From: Vittaforma corneae ATCC 50505
Lineage: Eukaryota; Microsporidia; Nosematidae
Assembly: GCF_000231115.1 (NCBI RefSeq)
Contig: NW_006889839.1
Location: 47,836 to 111,835 of the forward strand
Direction of reading: 5' to 3'
Length of the DNA stretch: 64,000 nt
Part shown: positions 28,909 through 38,864 of the stretch, piece by piece
Layout: each line of letters opens with the position of its first letter
Position numbering within the stretch: the stretch's first letter is position 1
The notes under the pieces: generated by a model
Told to the model about the DNA's origin: nothing
The model's database searches: none
Seen by the model: the letters and a program-made list of their open reading frames with translations, nothing else
Position numbers and translations under genes: made by a program

Positions 28909-29478
28909 ATTGGGATTTTTGTTTCTTATCTAAAAGTATGTTTGTAGTCTACATCTGTGCTTTCTAGCTTTCCTTGGCCAAACGTTTGGAGATACCATAA
29001 AATAGTAGCCCTCTGCTACGACCTAACAAAACTTAAAACATTGACAGCCTGTTCAGAGATCCTCGAATAAATGCCACTAAGCGCTACTTGGTCTATTTTA
29101 GGGCATGGCTGCTGGCAAGCCTCTTTAAGATCTTGAACAAACTTGGTAGTTCATGTAAAAGAAAATATCCGTTTTAACAGCAGCCGTGGTTAAAGGATAC
29201 TGCTGTAAATCGGACATACATGGTATCCATCTAATTGACCAGAGAAAACCATCAAGTATGCCCGTTTAAAAACTTATAAAAGGATTATGCAGAATCAACT
29301 TTCGCTTAATAGACACATGAAAGACGTGCATGTGCGTAGCATTAATAATCGACGACAAGTTTTGATGACGGAAGTATACTCAGCAGACATTTCCTGCTGG
29401 TATTAACAATAGCATAATACCCAACACACAGCGCCATGCAAAGAACAGTTCAGTCTTAAACAAAGAATACATATTTAA
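28909..29478. other. Convergent intergenic region after GlyRS
   Basis: About 570 bases between two 3' ends. No open frame with coding character and no tRNA-like sequence was found. Confidence 0.4.
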
Positions 29479-29789
29479 TTATAAATCCTTTAATATTGAG
29501 TATAGTTCAGGATCATGTGCTACATCGGAAATAAATTGACTTTTAAAGAAATAAATAGGATATCTACCCCTGTAGTCGATAGCTTCCATGTACTTTCTCG
29601 CATCAGTGTTTGCTTTAATGTCAGCAAGATGAAAATTGTCGGTGATTTTCTGATTTTATTTACTACCACCATGCACTCGTCATTGCAAACACCATTGGTC
29701 ACAATGATAAGTTTTCCCGAGTGAAGCTGATTTTCAAAATCTCCAAACTCACACAATACTTGAGCTATCAACAGAAGCCACTTCAACAT
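29479..29789 (-). pseudogene. Third secreted thioredoxin-fold gene, frame broken at 29646-29649
   Basis: The ATG at 29789 opens MLKWLLLIAQVLCEFG, a signal peptide. The first frame continues with a strand (KLIIVTNG) and two close Cys (GVCNDEC), then the frame changes at an AAAA run. The other frame reads on to a stop at 29479 and supplies ANTDARKYMEAIDYRGRYPIYFF, which has the P-I-Y-F-F layout of the glutaredoxin cis-Pro strand. With one base added the product would be about 103 residues. Active-site spacing (C-x-x-x-C) is unlike the two intact relatives at 24.5 and 25.3 kb. It may be a real pseudogene or a base-call error in the homopolymer. Confidence 0.5.
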
Positions 29790-30000
29790 GCTGTGTATTT
29801 GCTGGTTGTTTATATTTATTGTTTTGTTTGACCTGTAAATCGCTCTATGACATCTAAAATTCTGTAATGATTTATGCTGCAGACGTGTTTTAAGTTTCGT
29901 TCTTAATACCAGCAGTCAAAGGAAAGTGAAGCAAGCATAGATGTCTACGCTAGCAAGGCATTTGTGTTAATACCTGCGAAGTTTATTTCAAAATTTGACT

Positions 30001-30795
30001 TCATTTATTTTTCTTGCTTACTTCTCTGGGGTCTTTTAGTTTTTCCCCATGGATTACTTTGCCGAACAGCGCAACGATGTATACGGACCATATCACATGC
30101 ATCACCTGCAAACATGATAGACAGACCAGGATAACATAGTTGGATATGCAGAATCCTTCCATTTTGGCAAACATCCAGGCCTGGTACAGAATGTATCTAG
30201 GATAGACGAGAATACGAGAGATCATGAAGACACTCGTGAATATAAAGACAGCTACGCCTGAGACTACCTCGTTGTCCATGTAATGTTCGATTTTAGCGAA
30301 TTCAAGAACAGGATCGGAGATGTCGTGCAAAAGCAGAATGGCCACTCCAAAATTGATGTATTTTGGAACAAATGAGAAATACATCAATGCCAAGGTGGTG
30401 ATGTGGTGAAGAAACAGCTGGAAAAAGTCTTGCTTTTTTGGCTCATACATTATTGTTGTTAGTTCGTTGACATAGAAGCATATTTCATAGAAATAGTAAA
30501 TTTTGAATTTCAGGGGAATCATGGTCTTTATATCGTTCAAAAGATCCAATTTGGATGCCCACTTCTCGTTATACAGGACTGTAATGCCTAAGAAGATACT
30601 CGACACATAGTATATTGTCTTGTAGAGAGCTATTTGCACCTTTCTGTCTGTGGCCTTTGTTGTGATGACTTTATTTCTCCATTTGATATATTCGGGTGTG
30701 AGGACGTACCTAATAAAAAGCTTAGCGACAGAAATGATAACGAAGATTGACACAAGCACAACAGCATTCTCAATATGATCCGGGCCTATTTGCAT
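30001..30795 (-). CDS. Ceramide synthase (LAG1/TLC-domain protein)
   Basis: A 264-residue multi-pass ER membrane protein. The TLC domain contains the Lag1 motif near residues 128-165: FLHHITTLALMYFSF, then LLLHDISDPVLEFAK, with the two catalytic His and the HD-x-SD. Transmembrane helices lie at about 13-30, 60-76, 140-155, 180-200 and 220-245. The enzyme N-acylates sphingoid bases with acyl-CoA. It is shorter than yeast Lag1 (411 aa), lacking the long N- and C-terminal parts. The start ATG lies in GAATGCAAAT; no CCC motif is evident. Its presence suggests the parasite can still make or remodel ceramide. Confidence 0.88.
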   Translation of the reverse strand: MQIGPDHIENAVVLVSIFVIISVAKLFIRYVLTPEYIKWRNKVITTKATDRKVQIALYKTIYYVSSIFLGITVLYNEKWASKLDLLNDIKTMIPLKFKIYYFYEICFYVNELTTIMYEPKKQDFFQLFLHHITTLALMYFSFVPKYINFGVAILLLHDISDPVLEFAKIEHYMDNEVVSGVAVFIFTSVFMISRILVYPRYILYQAWMFAKMEGFCISNYVILVCLSCLQVMHVIWSVYIVALFGKVIHGEKLKDPREVSKKNK

Positions 30796-31065
30796 TCATT
30801 TTTGTATGCAAACAAATTCAAAAGAAATTTTTGAAACAAAATAAACATACAGGGATAAAATTTTGTTTCAAAAATTAATCTGGAAATGAGAAAATGCGGC
30901 CACAAAGCACATGGATGAGTTGCCCGCCCAGGATTTATCACAAGAAAACTTTTATAGTTTTTCCAAAATTTTTATAAAGCAAAAGTAAAAATCTAACAAA
31001 ACTTTTCTGACCTTCAGACGGTGTGTAGAAAATTTTTATTCATTCACAGTACTACTTTGAAACAT

Positions 31066-32230
31066 TTATTCATTCTCAAGATAGTACCTTAGAGACGGCG
31101 ATGATCCCAAAAAGCGCTCATTTACATGAAAAGAGGCATATCCCAGCATTTTCCAAGTGTCAAGAAAGCCAAGCTCCTCAATGTCAGGATTTACATCAGA
31201 GAGAACAGAGTCATTTGTACCGTTATTTTTAGTTACATAGATGGCCTGGTTTGATTTTGAACTAGCCTTTACGAACAATCCAAGGTTTTCTATTGCTGGC
31301 TTGAAACTTCGGGTCTAGCGAAAGTGCATTGTTGTATTGCTCGGCAGCATCAGAAAACCGGTGGGTGCTGTAGTAATAGTTTCCGTATGTGTTGTAGATG
31401 TATTTGTTTTCTTTGTCGCCCTTGATGGCTTCATCGAGATAAAGAGGAATGTCAATATTAAATATTTTAGGATTTTCTAGTCCTTCTCTTGCAAGAATGT
31501 AGGAAATGTATGGATCAAACTCCTCGTCTTTTTTATATTTCAATATCTCCTTATGGCTGCCTCTTAAGTAGTGAATGTAGACTCTGAGTCTCTTTATAAA
31601 GTAGTTGATGCCAAGATGCTCACAGTACTCTTCTATCTCTGCCATGGCTAGATCGTACTTTTTCTTGAGAATGTAAATATGAATAATTTCTAATTTTATG
31701 ATTGCACACATTCTAAAGCCATCAAACGTTGACAACAGCCTCTCGAGATAGTCCAACGCCCTATCTAAAAACCCTAGCCTCTTCTTTGTTTTGGCTGCAA
31801 AGATCATAACAGAGACAAGAAACCTATTGGCAAACTCGCCCTCCATGACACGTCCAAACTGTTTCAGGGCAAGCTCGCAGTCACCTGCAAGCTGATTCCA
31901 CATCGCCATTATGTTCAATGCCCAAAGATCTACGCTCGAGCTGTTCTGGGCATACTTAAACAGGTGACTGTAGCTTTCAATGGGCTTTCCATTAATCAGG
32001 GCCATTGCACCGTAAATGATGTTGAGAATGTTTGAGTTCGGATCGACGTTAGTGATATTCTTCAGAATTTTGTCGATCCTAGCCATATGCCTTTGGTCAA
32101 ATGATCTTTTGAACTCATCATACATACTATTTACATACTGCCTAACTGAAACACTAAGCGATGCTTCGCTTTGCTGATGGGCCTCCGTTTCATCGTGCCC
32201 ATTAGTAGGAAATGTTGTTTCATTTTCCAT
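31066..32230 (-). CDS. TPR protein, possibly Cyc8/Ssn6-like, frame broken at 31286-31289
   Basis: About 387 residues over two frames. An acidic N-terminus is followed by helix-turn-helix TPR units through most of the protein, for example DLWALNIMAMWNQLAGDCELAL and NTYGNYYYSTHRFSDAAEQY with A-L-S-L-D-P-K-F. Right at the end of that unit the frame stops, but removing one A from an AAAA run gives NLGLFVKASSKSNQAIYV and 70 more residues. TPRs mediate protein contacts; the order of repeats recalls the co-repressor Cyc8, but other TPR scaffolds (anaphase-promoting complex, splicing) fit too. The start at 32230 follows ACCCTCT; the longer TTG-opened frame is not used. Confidence 0.6.
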
Positions 32231-33323
32231 AGAGGGTAAATTTTTTTTGAAAATAAATTTATCAATCAGGAAAAAACAAACAAATATTTTGCCGAGCATA
32301 TTTGAAGGAAAATTTACTATTGACTACACTACTTTCTTTGCAGGAAATACTCTTTTTTGATAAGCTTGCCAATTTTTGATCTAAATTTTTTCAAATCTAA
32401 AATGCAGGACACAAAGCCGCGACACAAAGCCAGAAATAGAAGGATGGATGCAATTAAAAATACACTCTGATTGCATCCATTATATTTAAGCCAATTGCCG
32501 AAAAGTAAGTTAGTTGAGAGCAATCAACTGACACGTCTACTAATTTTAAAGAATAACCCACGAACCAAATTAAAGCACATTTTAAGGAGTTTTTGATAGC
32601 TCTGCTCATAAATCAGTAAATTATACTTGATATTTTTGACAGGCTTGCATCACCTTGACAGTTCGAGATGAAAAAATGAAAAGTTCTCAGTTAAAAATTT
32701 TCTTTTACAGATAGGGAAGGAGGAGATATAAGCAGAAGATGAAAGCGCCACAGTATTAGAATGATATGACTTCGATCAGGACAAGTTTTGATTTTATATT
32801 GTGGGGCTTGAGAATCGCCAGTAAGCGGTGCTGGACAGAAATACGAGACTTTTGTGATAAATTAAAATCAGATTTAGCTGCTATAGAAGGCAGTCTGCAC
32901 ATATAGTCTATAAAATAAAGCCATGGTAAATTAACGGTATGCTGTACTGCAAGGCCTTTAGAAACATTCAAAGCGAATTCGAGCAAAAGCTACAACGAAG
33001 GGAAATCTGTACAGAAAACGTAGCAAATGAAACGGTAAACGACACATTTCTAGCAGAATGCCGTTGCTTGCTTGAGCCATTATGAGATAGCATAGCAGCA
33101 TTCCACTTTTTCCTTCAGTTTGCCACAGATCTGCAGAAATAAACAAGTTGGCTTTCTCAATATGTAAATCTGTTTAGTGGCCATTTTTCAGAAATCAAGT
33201 TATAGAATAATTGAATGCCAACGGTGCTCTAGAACCTGATCTTAATTTGTTGCCAAGATTGTGAATGATCATAAATGGGAAAAGTATCCAACCGTGGACG
33301 ATTTGCATATGATATACAGTAAA
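32231..33323. other. Long intergenic region (1.1 kb)
   Basis: Between the TPR gene's start and the 3' end of the TEL2-like gene. Minus-strand open frames at 32329-32523, 32756-32986 and 32958-33146 open at non-ATG codons or lack any domain and are not called. Nothing else recognised. Confidence 0.4.
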
Positions 33324-34343
33324 CTATTTGTCTAACATTACCCCATCTAATAGGCGTATTCCCTTTTCTACAAAAGCTATCATTACAGGCTTTGATATTT
33401 GATCTAGTTTCAAATCCGAGTTCAATATGACCTCTGAAGTTTTGAGATGCAAATGGATTTTTGTATCAAGACTGGCGATTTCGTAGAGGTAGTTAAACGA
33501 ATACAAAATGTATGTTCTGAGAACATCGGAGCCGGTGGATTTTAAACGCTCTATTGCATCGTCAATTAGAGCTGTATCTCTGTTCAACAGCATACCCAAA
33601 CTTTTAAACTGCAAATCATAGAGCTCTTTGTGGGATAAGTCCATCAGCTGATCAAAAATGGCCTGTGAGTGCATTTGGAATATTCTTTGCGAAGCCCTCT
33701 CTAAAATGGAACCAAAAGACGAATGAACAGACATTAGGGCCTTCAGATCACTACCTTCTCGTAAGATCTTCACAGCTTTTTGCAGACGCATTGGATTGAA
33801 ACGGTTGTCAAATATGTTCGTGTTGGCATGTGCATAGTCGTTTTGTGAAATTGTTGTGTTGTTGTTTGGAACTTCACAGTATCCACCATATTTAGACTGC
33901 TGTTTTGGCAACTCCTTGACAATGCCTGGCTTGATAAATCTTTTAAATTCGTTAAAGGTGGCACGACTGCTTGCATCAAACTCGTCTTTGCCAAACAGTG
34001 CAGTAGCTATAAAAGATGCCCGATCTCTAAACTCAGATCTTGAATCTGCAAATCTAGAGGTGATAAGTGAAATTAGTCTTAACACAACACAATCATCAAG
34101 ATCGCAATGCTTTAAATAAACCAAAATAATCTTACAAGCTTCTTTGTCGGATTCGTTTTCAACATGCTCAGCCCTAGCATGCTCCTCCACTAAATTCAAA
34201 ATAAACTTTGGAAGGCTTCTGGTTTCTTTAAATCTTTGCAATATCTTGCATTCTTCTTCATCTATCAATTCTAAATTGGCACAGCTATCATGTCCACATC
34301 TAGTTTTTTCTCTGCAATCTGTTTTTGATGCTTTTTGGCTCAT
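33324..34343 (-). CDS. Helical-repeat protein, possibly TEL2 C-terminal domain
   Basis: A 339-residue, all-helical protein. After a Cys-containing N-terminus, the C-terminal half has the order of the Tel2 C-terminal domain: RFNPMRLQKAVKILREGSDL, then helices ending in L-M-D-L, a Q-F-K-S-L-G-M-L segment, and VLRTYILYSFNYLYEIA. In yeast and human, Tel2 forms the TTT complex with Tti1 and Tti2 and helps fold PIK-related kinases (TOR, ATM). At a third of normal length, only part of Tel2 would remain. The match is by spacing of hydrophobic residues and one or two motifs, so it is tentative; a HEAT-type scaffold is the alternative. A CCC run stands before the ATG. Confidence 0.4.
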   Translation of the reverse strand: MSQKASKTDCREKTRCGHDSCANLELIDEEECKILQRFKETRSLPKFILNLVEEHARAEHVENESDKEACKIILVYLKHCDLDDCVVLRLISLITSRFADSRSEFRDRASFIATALFGKDEFDASSRATFNEFKRFIKPGIVKELPKQQSKYGGYCEVPNNNTTISQNDYAHANTNIFDNRFNPMRLQKAVKILREGSDLKALMSVHSSFGSILERASQRIFQMHSQAIFDQLMDLSHKELYDLQFKSLGMLLNRDTALIDDAIERLKSTGSDVLRTYILYSFNYLYEIASLDTKIHLHLKTSEVILNSDLKLDQISKPVMIAFVEKGIRLLDGVMLDK

Positions 34344-34552
34344 CCGAGGGCACGCTTCTAAAATTTTATAAGTATAGTCAGGTGGATTTACTACAAATGC
34401 TTTGTAGTTGAAGTTGCAAGTACAGCAGCATTGGCTTATAGTAAAAAAGCCTATAGCTGGGAAGTAATGATGTTAGCTCAGACGTAAGCGAAGATCCGAT
34501 TAAACGTCATGCATAAATCTAGAGCTTCAAAACCAGATGTGCTGAGCTGTAC

Positions 34553-34858
34553 TTACGATTGGATGGTCTCTTTGTATCCACAGCCCTCACAGGAGTAGAA
34601 TACCGTCTGTCCCTCATCTGCAGATCTCAACTGTGCGGTGCTGTACATCATTTCTGGTCTATTGCACTTTGGACAAGAAAGACTTATCCTCGCTCCTCTA
34701 ACTTGGACATCCTCATGCTCGTCCTGTCTTGTAAGCTCCTTAGCAACGGAAATCACAAAAATGTTTGTATATTTAAAGCATGAGTTGCATCGTCTGCAGC
34801 GTATTTCTTCGCTAACTAGCGTTGGAAAGAATATCAACGCTCCACACTTGCAGAACAT
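34553..34858 (-). CDS. RPA12: RNA polymerase I subunit RPA12
   Basis: A 101-residue protein with two zinc ribbons. N-terminal: C-K-C-G-A at 3-6 and C-R-R-C-N-S-C near 21. C-terminal TFIIS-like: CPKCNRPEMMYSTAQLRSADEGQTVFYSCEGCG split across 62-94, containing the RSADEGQT loop, whose D-E acidic pair reaches the active site for RNA cleavage. The QLRSADEGQTVFY wording is that of Pol I A12 rather than Pol II RPB9 or Pol III C11. It acts in the nucleolus. The start is supported by CCCTTTAAG before the ATG. Length is close to the usual 115-125. Confidence 0.9.
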   Translation of the reverse strand: MFCKCGALIFFPTLVSEEIRCRRCNSCFKYTNIFVISVAKELTRQDEHEDVQVRGARISLSCPKCNRPEMMYSTAQLRSADEGQTVFYSCEGCGYKETIQS

Positions 34859-35072
34859 CTTAAAGGGAAAATTCTTTGCAAAAAATAAACGGACTCTAAA
34901 ATCTGCAAATGGATTTATTGGTATATGAATTTAAGGCCAGTGGCGCAAAGCCAAGACCACAAGTTACTTGGAAGCCATTACCAAACGGTATAAGGCACAT
35001 TTAATAATAGAATGCCCATTAATACGGAACAGGGGTGTTTGTTTGCCACACGTAAAAGTTTTAATTTTACGC

Positions 35073-36011
35073 CTATAGTGTTTTAACCTTCAGAATATCA
35101 GCACCAACATTCTGCCAGTCATAGTATGTCATGAACATTGTTTTTGTCTGGTTATTCATCCCAAACACCGATGCTCCCACAAATGTGCAGTTCAAATTTC
35201 TGTCTCGGAGCACAAAATCAGCAAAATCGGCACCAATTCTGTCAAGTATTAGTGACTTAACAAAGTTGTGGAAGGAATCAAACCTGAATAGTCCTCCACT
35301 AAGAATAATGCATCCATTTGCCGAGTTTTTCTTGTTAATGTAGTATGAAGATCTTGTGCTTACGACTTTGTCAACCATGGCTGCTATATCTGGTCTTAGG
35401 ATTTCAAAAATATCAACACCACATCTAGCCTTTAGATTTTCAATACTTTCTCTGGACTCCAAAATGCTAGACACAGTAATGGCCGGATCGTTAAAGACCT
35501 CGCATTGTAGTATGTCTTGCACAATGCCACGATTTTCGCCGGAATCGGCGAGTAACTTTGAAATGGCACTTTCCAGCCGTGCAGATCCGCCAGCCAGCAC
35601 GTGCGATTCTACAATCCTTCCGTTGATCACAGTTGAAACTCTAAAGGAGGATGCTGAACAACAGAGTACTGTTCCCGAAACCTTACCAAACCCAAATATA
35701 TCTGCAATGGGGGATTTCAGCAACAGAACGGACTGGCATAGCTTATTCACGAATAGAAACTTCAGTATTTTTGAGCTGTCTTCGAATCCAAAGTCTGGAC
35801 TTTCTATGAGAATCAAAGAATCTACTGAGCATTCCTTCAAATATTTTTCTAAAATTTTACAGGCTGTCTCGTATGAGGTGGCTTGGAATGGCGAAAAGGA
35901 GGATGTTTTGAAAGTATATGTTGGATGAAAGTCGCCAGAATATCCTATTTTGGTGAATTTTGAGCCGATATCTACGATTAAAGTGTCTATATGTGGAATT
36001 ATCTCGACCAT
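35073..36011 (-). CDS. Divergent actin-related protein
   Basis: A 312-residue protein with actin-fold marks: VDIGSKFTKIGYSGDF near residue 10 (phosphate loop 1), S-G-T-V-L-C-C-S-A in place of the second phosphate loop, V-L-A-G-G-S-A-R-L, and I-I-L-S-G-G-L-F-R-F near 250 (adenosine motif). It is shorter than actin (375 aa) and the nucleotide motifs are degenerate, as in nuclear Arps (chromatin remodelers) or dynactin Arp10/11. The class cannot be fixed. ATG at 36011 directly follows CCCCA; the frame opens six codons earlier only from TTG. Confidence 0.75.
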   Translation of the reverse strand: MVEIIPHIDTLIVDIGSKFTKIGYSGDFHPTYTFKTSSFSPFQATSYETACKILEKYLKECSVDSLILIESPDFGFEDSSKILKFLFVNKLCQSVLLLKSPIADIFGFGKVSGTVLCCSASSFRVSTVINGRIVESHVLAGGSARLESAISKLLADSGENRGIVQDILQCEVFNDPAITVSSILESRESIENLKARCGVDIFEILRPDIAAMVDKVVSTRSSYYINKKNSANGCIILSGGLFRFDSFHNFVKSLILDRIGADFADFVLRDRNLNCTFVGASVFGMNNQTKTMFMTYYDWQNVGADILKVKTL

Positions 36012-36522
36012 TGGGGAGAGGGAGGGCAAACTAACTTTATCCGGCTCATGATTTTGTATTCTTCACAACAAACAAGGGATCTTTCACACACTACTATATG
36101 TAGATATAACTAACACTATAGTAACTGATCAAAACTTCAGATTTTGACTAAATCTAATTTAATAGACAGATCAATGCAGATTTTGTAAAAAGCAAATCTT
36201 AGACAGAAAAGGCCACAGTCTGTGCAAATGCATACTGAAATTTGGACTTTCTGCATAGCTGGCCTCGGCACATGCAGGAGTTAGATTACTGGCACTTTAG
36301 TTCCAAGATTGTGCAATCAGCTTCTTTTTCTAAACATTTATTGCAAAAATTTTTCAAAATATGCTTTGCAAGATCATTAATCAATTCAAGCCATTCAAAA
36401 CTATCGCAATCGTATCAGTAGTGTAGCAATGCAATACCGCTTCGTTAGCTAATATCTATCTACATCGTAACTGATGTTCAAGATTTGTTCCAAGAGGCTT
36501 GTACTTGTGAAGATTTGAGTGT
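36012..36522. other. Intergenic region before broken small membrane gene
   Basis: About 510 bases. It starts with the CCC-rich promoter edge of the actin-related gene. No coding or RNA feature recognised. Confidence 0.35.
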
Positions 36523-36871
36523 GATACTTCCACGATGACCGCCTTTGTGCTTATATCACTGAGCGATCAATATCATTGCGGCTTCCATGTACTTCTTCAG
36601 CCGTTTCACAAATATTTATACTATTTTCATTTTTACCCTATGAAGACATTGAACAAATTTTTACTTGGAGCACTCATCTTGTCAATAGCACTGAGGGTGC
36701 TGGTACATATAAACGTTATCTTTACGTGATAGGTTGCATGTTTTTTTTGCCCTATTCATCATCCTTCATTCCTTTATTGATGCGCTCAGAGTCAAAAATG
36801 CGGACGAGGAAACCATAATGGCCTATCATAAAAGAGTCGAGCACTTCAAAAATGCTTTACAACTTAATTAA
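36523..36871 (+). pseudogene. Broken small membrane protein gene
   Basis: Two overlapping frames look coding together. One frame (from about 36523, no ATG) reads a polar start, a hydrophobic segment with SQIFILFSFLPYEDIEQIF, then TYKRYLYVIGCMFF. At a run of eight T (36741-36748) the frame must change by one base to continue as ALFIILHSFIDALRVKNADE and end KNALQLN at 36871, giving a full transmembrane helix across the shift. An ATG at 36535 lies in yet another frame. No family is recognised. It could be a decaying gene or one spoiled by base-call errors; chance is possible. Confidence 0.3.
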
Positions 36872-37211
36872 AACATTGACATACTCCTGTTATGTGCCTT
36901 TGTAAATGGCTACGATTAGTATTTTTGCTTTCGGCCCGTTTCAGCCAAAATTTATATTTATAAATATAATTTGTTTTGAAAATTTTATAACAAAGGTGCC
37001 GCCATTTAATTAAGAGGATGTTGGCATAGTATTGAGTATGTTTAAGACTGGAATATGCCTTGAGACATTTGTTTAAGCACAATGGCATTGATATGGAATT
37101 GACCGAGCCCAATTTTACAGAGATTTGAAAAACAAATTTATATTTAAAGGAAACGGCTTACACATATTAACAGTACATTGGAAATTTAATGTATTTTAGA
37201 AGCGTTTGTCC
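36872..37211. other. Convergent intergenic region
   Basis: About 340 bases between the broken membrane gene and the 3' end of the NTT gene. The minus-strand frame in 36864-37112 shows no domain. Nothing called. Confidence 0.35.
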
Positions 37212-38861
37212 TTACAAAGCCTTTTTTAATTCCTGTTTCTCGGAGTTGGCTTCTTCGGTAATGTCAATGTCAATGGGCTCGTTAGTTTTCAGACTTGTAT
37301 TGAACGAGCGTCCAAGATAGACTACCCAGAAAATCCATATACCTATAACAGCTGCCATTGCCGTAGATGTGAAGGGCGAGAACCCTCTAAAGTCAATATC
37401 AGATACTAAGCTAGTCACCAGTATTCCGTATGCCGCACCTACAGACTTGCCAACCTTATTAAAAATTCCATCATAAATACTCTTGAACTTTGGCCTGTAT
37501 CTCGACTCAATCCTCATGCTTATTCTTTCTTTCGTAACATCAAACGCCGTGTATTTAAAAATTTTCATTGCCGCCAGGCAGAACGTTCCCAGGTAATTTT
37601 CCAGTGCAATGAATGTTGCTGACCCGCCTAGCACTGAATTTAAAAAACCAAATGAGTTTCTATCCGCTGCCGAGTTGTACGAGCCTAGCCCAAGAATACA
37701 AAATGAAGAGATCAGTCCAACAATGGGTGTGATCATGGCAACAAACAGCCATCCTTGTTTATCTACAAATTTTGAGAATGCTGACATGTTCAATAAAATA
37801 ACCGATACTGACGTCACATACTGATCGTAGCTATTAAACTTTCCAGAATACTTTCCACGCTCGATGTTCATTTCATCAGCACCCCTTTTGATGCCGTTTT
37901 TATAAACAGTCTCAAGAACATTGAATGCCACGCTATAGAAACACACAACTGTGCACATTGCCAATAGGAACTTTGACTTTCTCATGATCTGCAAACTCTC
38001 TGCAAAACCAGGAGTCACCTTCGGAGCTTTTGCTTTTTTTATTTTATCGGAAATGAATATGGGCTTGGTAATAACCTTAGTCTCGAGAATGTATTTACAA
38101 AAAAGCATCGCAAGTACAAGAAAGCCTTCTAAAAAGAATATTAGACCCATGAATATAGTTTTCTGGTCACTTGTTAGCCCTTCTTCAATTTTAAAAAACA
38201 GCGTGGTCACCATGGCTGATGCAAATAGGGAGACGTTGGCGATAATAAACAGCGGAGGAATAAACCTGCTGTGCTGTCGTTCGGTGCAGATTTCATTCAT
38301 GTATGAGAGAAATAGATAGGACAGAATCAGAGAGCCCCACAGCTCTGCAACGATATAAACTGATGTTGCCAATGGCTCGATTAACGTCAATATCAGGTAC
38401 TTTAGAAATCCAATGTGCTTTGTTTGTGTGGCAAGGGCGGTGAGCTTTGTTCCCAAGAGGGATGTGCTGAACAGCATCTGCTTTTCAAACATTACGAAGG
38501 TTCCCAGGAGAAAGAACAATCCCATAAATGCCAGCGAAAAGAGAGAGAAAAGGTTAGAAACTGATCGCCTGACAAGGAGATAATTAATAGCAAAAACAAT
38601 TAGAAACGATAGAGGCGCAATATAGAACAGCTTGATGTATAAGATACAGATAGGCTCCTGTCTGGACATTACATAGTTATCTTTCAGGATTCTCATAAAT
38701 GAGTAAATAAAGCCAATAATACCAAACATTATACCAAACAGCGCAAATCTTGTGTATTCGCGGGATGCTATCCTAAAATTTTTTAAAATGCCTGTCCTAC
38801 TGTTTGCCTCATCCTCAATTTGTTGTTCAGGTGGGAGATTATTGGCAGTATCAACTTGCAT
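37212..38861 (-). CDS. NTT: ATP/ADP (nucleotide) transporter, NTT/TLC family
   Basis: A 549-residue transporter with about 11-12 transmembrane helices. The first family block is FALFGIMFGIIGFIYSFMRILKDNYV; a helix with EPLATSVYIVAELWGSLILS near residue 170 matches the family's E-L-W-G-S segment. Microsporidia obtained this family from chlamydia-like bacteria and use several copies to take ATP and other nucleotides from the host. The C-terminus has Glu/Lys-rich residues. The start ATG at 38861 is directly preceded by CCC (38862-38864), and the resulting length fits known members. The frame stays open about 64 codons further upstream without an ATG (see findings). Confidence 0.93.
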   Translation of the reverse strand: MQVDTANNLPPEQQIEDEANSRTGILKNFRIASREYTRFALFGIMFGIIGFIYSFMRILKDNYVMSRQEPICILYIKLFYIAPLSFLIVFAINYLLVRRSVSNLFSLFSLAFMGLFFLLGTFVMFEKQMLFSTSLLGTKLTALATQTKHIGFLKYLILTLIEPLATSVYIVAELWGSLILSYLFLSYMNEICTERQHSRFIPPLFIIANVSLFASAMVTTLFFKIEEGLTSDQKTIFMGLIFFLEGFLVLAMLFCKYILETKVITKPIFISDKIKKAKAPKVTPGFAESLQIMRKSKFLLAMCTVVCFYSVAFNVLETVYKNGIKRGADEMNIERGKYSGKFNSYDQYVTSVSVILLNMSAFSKFVDKQGWLFVAMITPIVGLISSFCILGLGSYNSAADRNSFGFLNSVLGGSATFIALENYLGTFCLAAMKIFKYTAFDVTKERISMRIESRYRPKFKSIYDGIFNKVGKSVGAAYGILVTSLVSDIDFRGFSPFTSTAMAAVIGIWIFWVVYLGRSFNTSLKTNEPIDIDITEEANSEKQELKKAL

Positions 38862-38864
38862 GGG
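38862..38864 (-). promoter_or_regulatory. CCC start motif of the NTT gene
   Basis: The CCC triplet abuts the ATG (GCCCATG on the minus strand). The same arrangement is seen at most starts in this window, for example CCCTTAATG at LysRS and beta-COP. It decides the start between three candidate codons. Confidence 0.55.

Noticed and set aside
32329..33146. Minus-strand frames in the 1.1-kb intergenic region
   Set aside because: Non-ATG starts or no coding character. A GTAAGT near 32505 with a distant TACTAAT looked like intron ends, but no exon can be attached.
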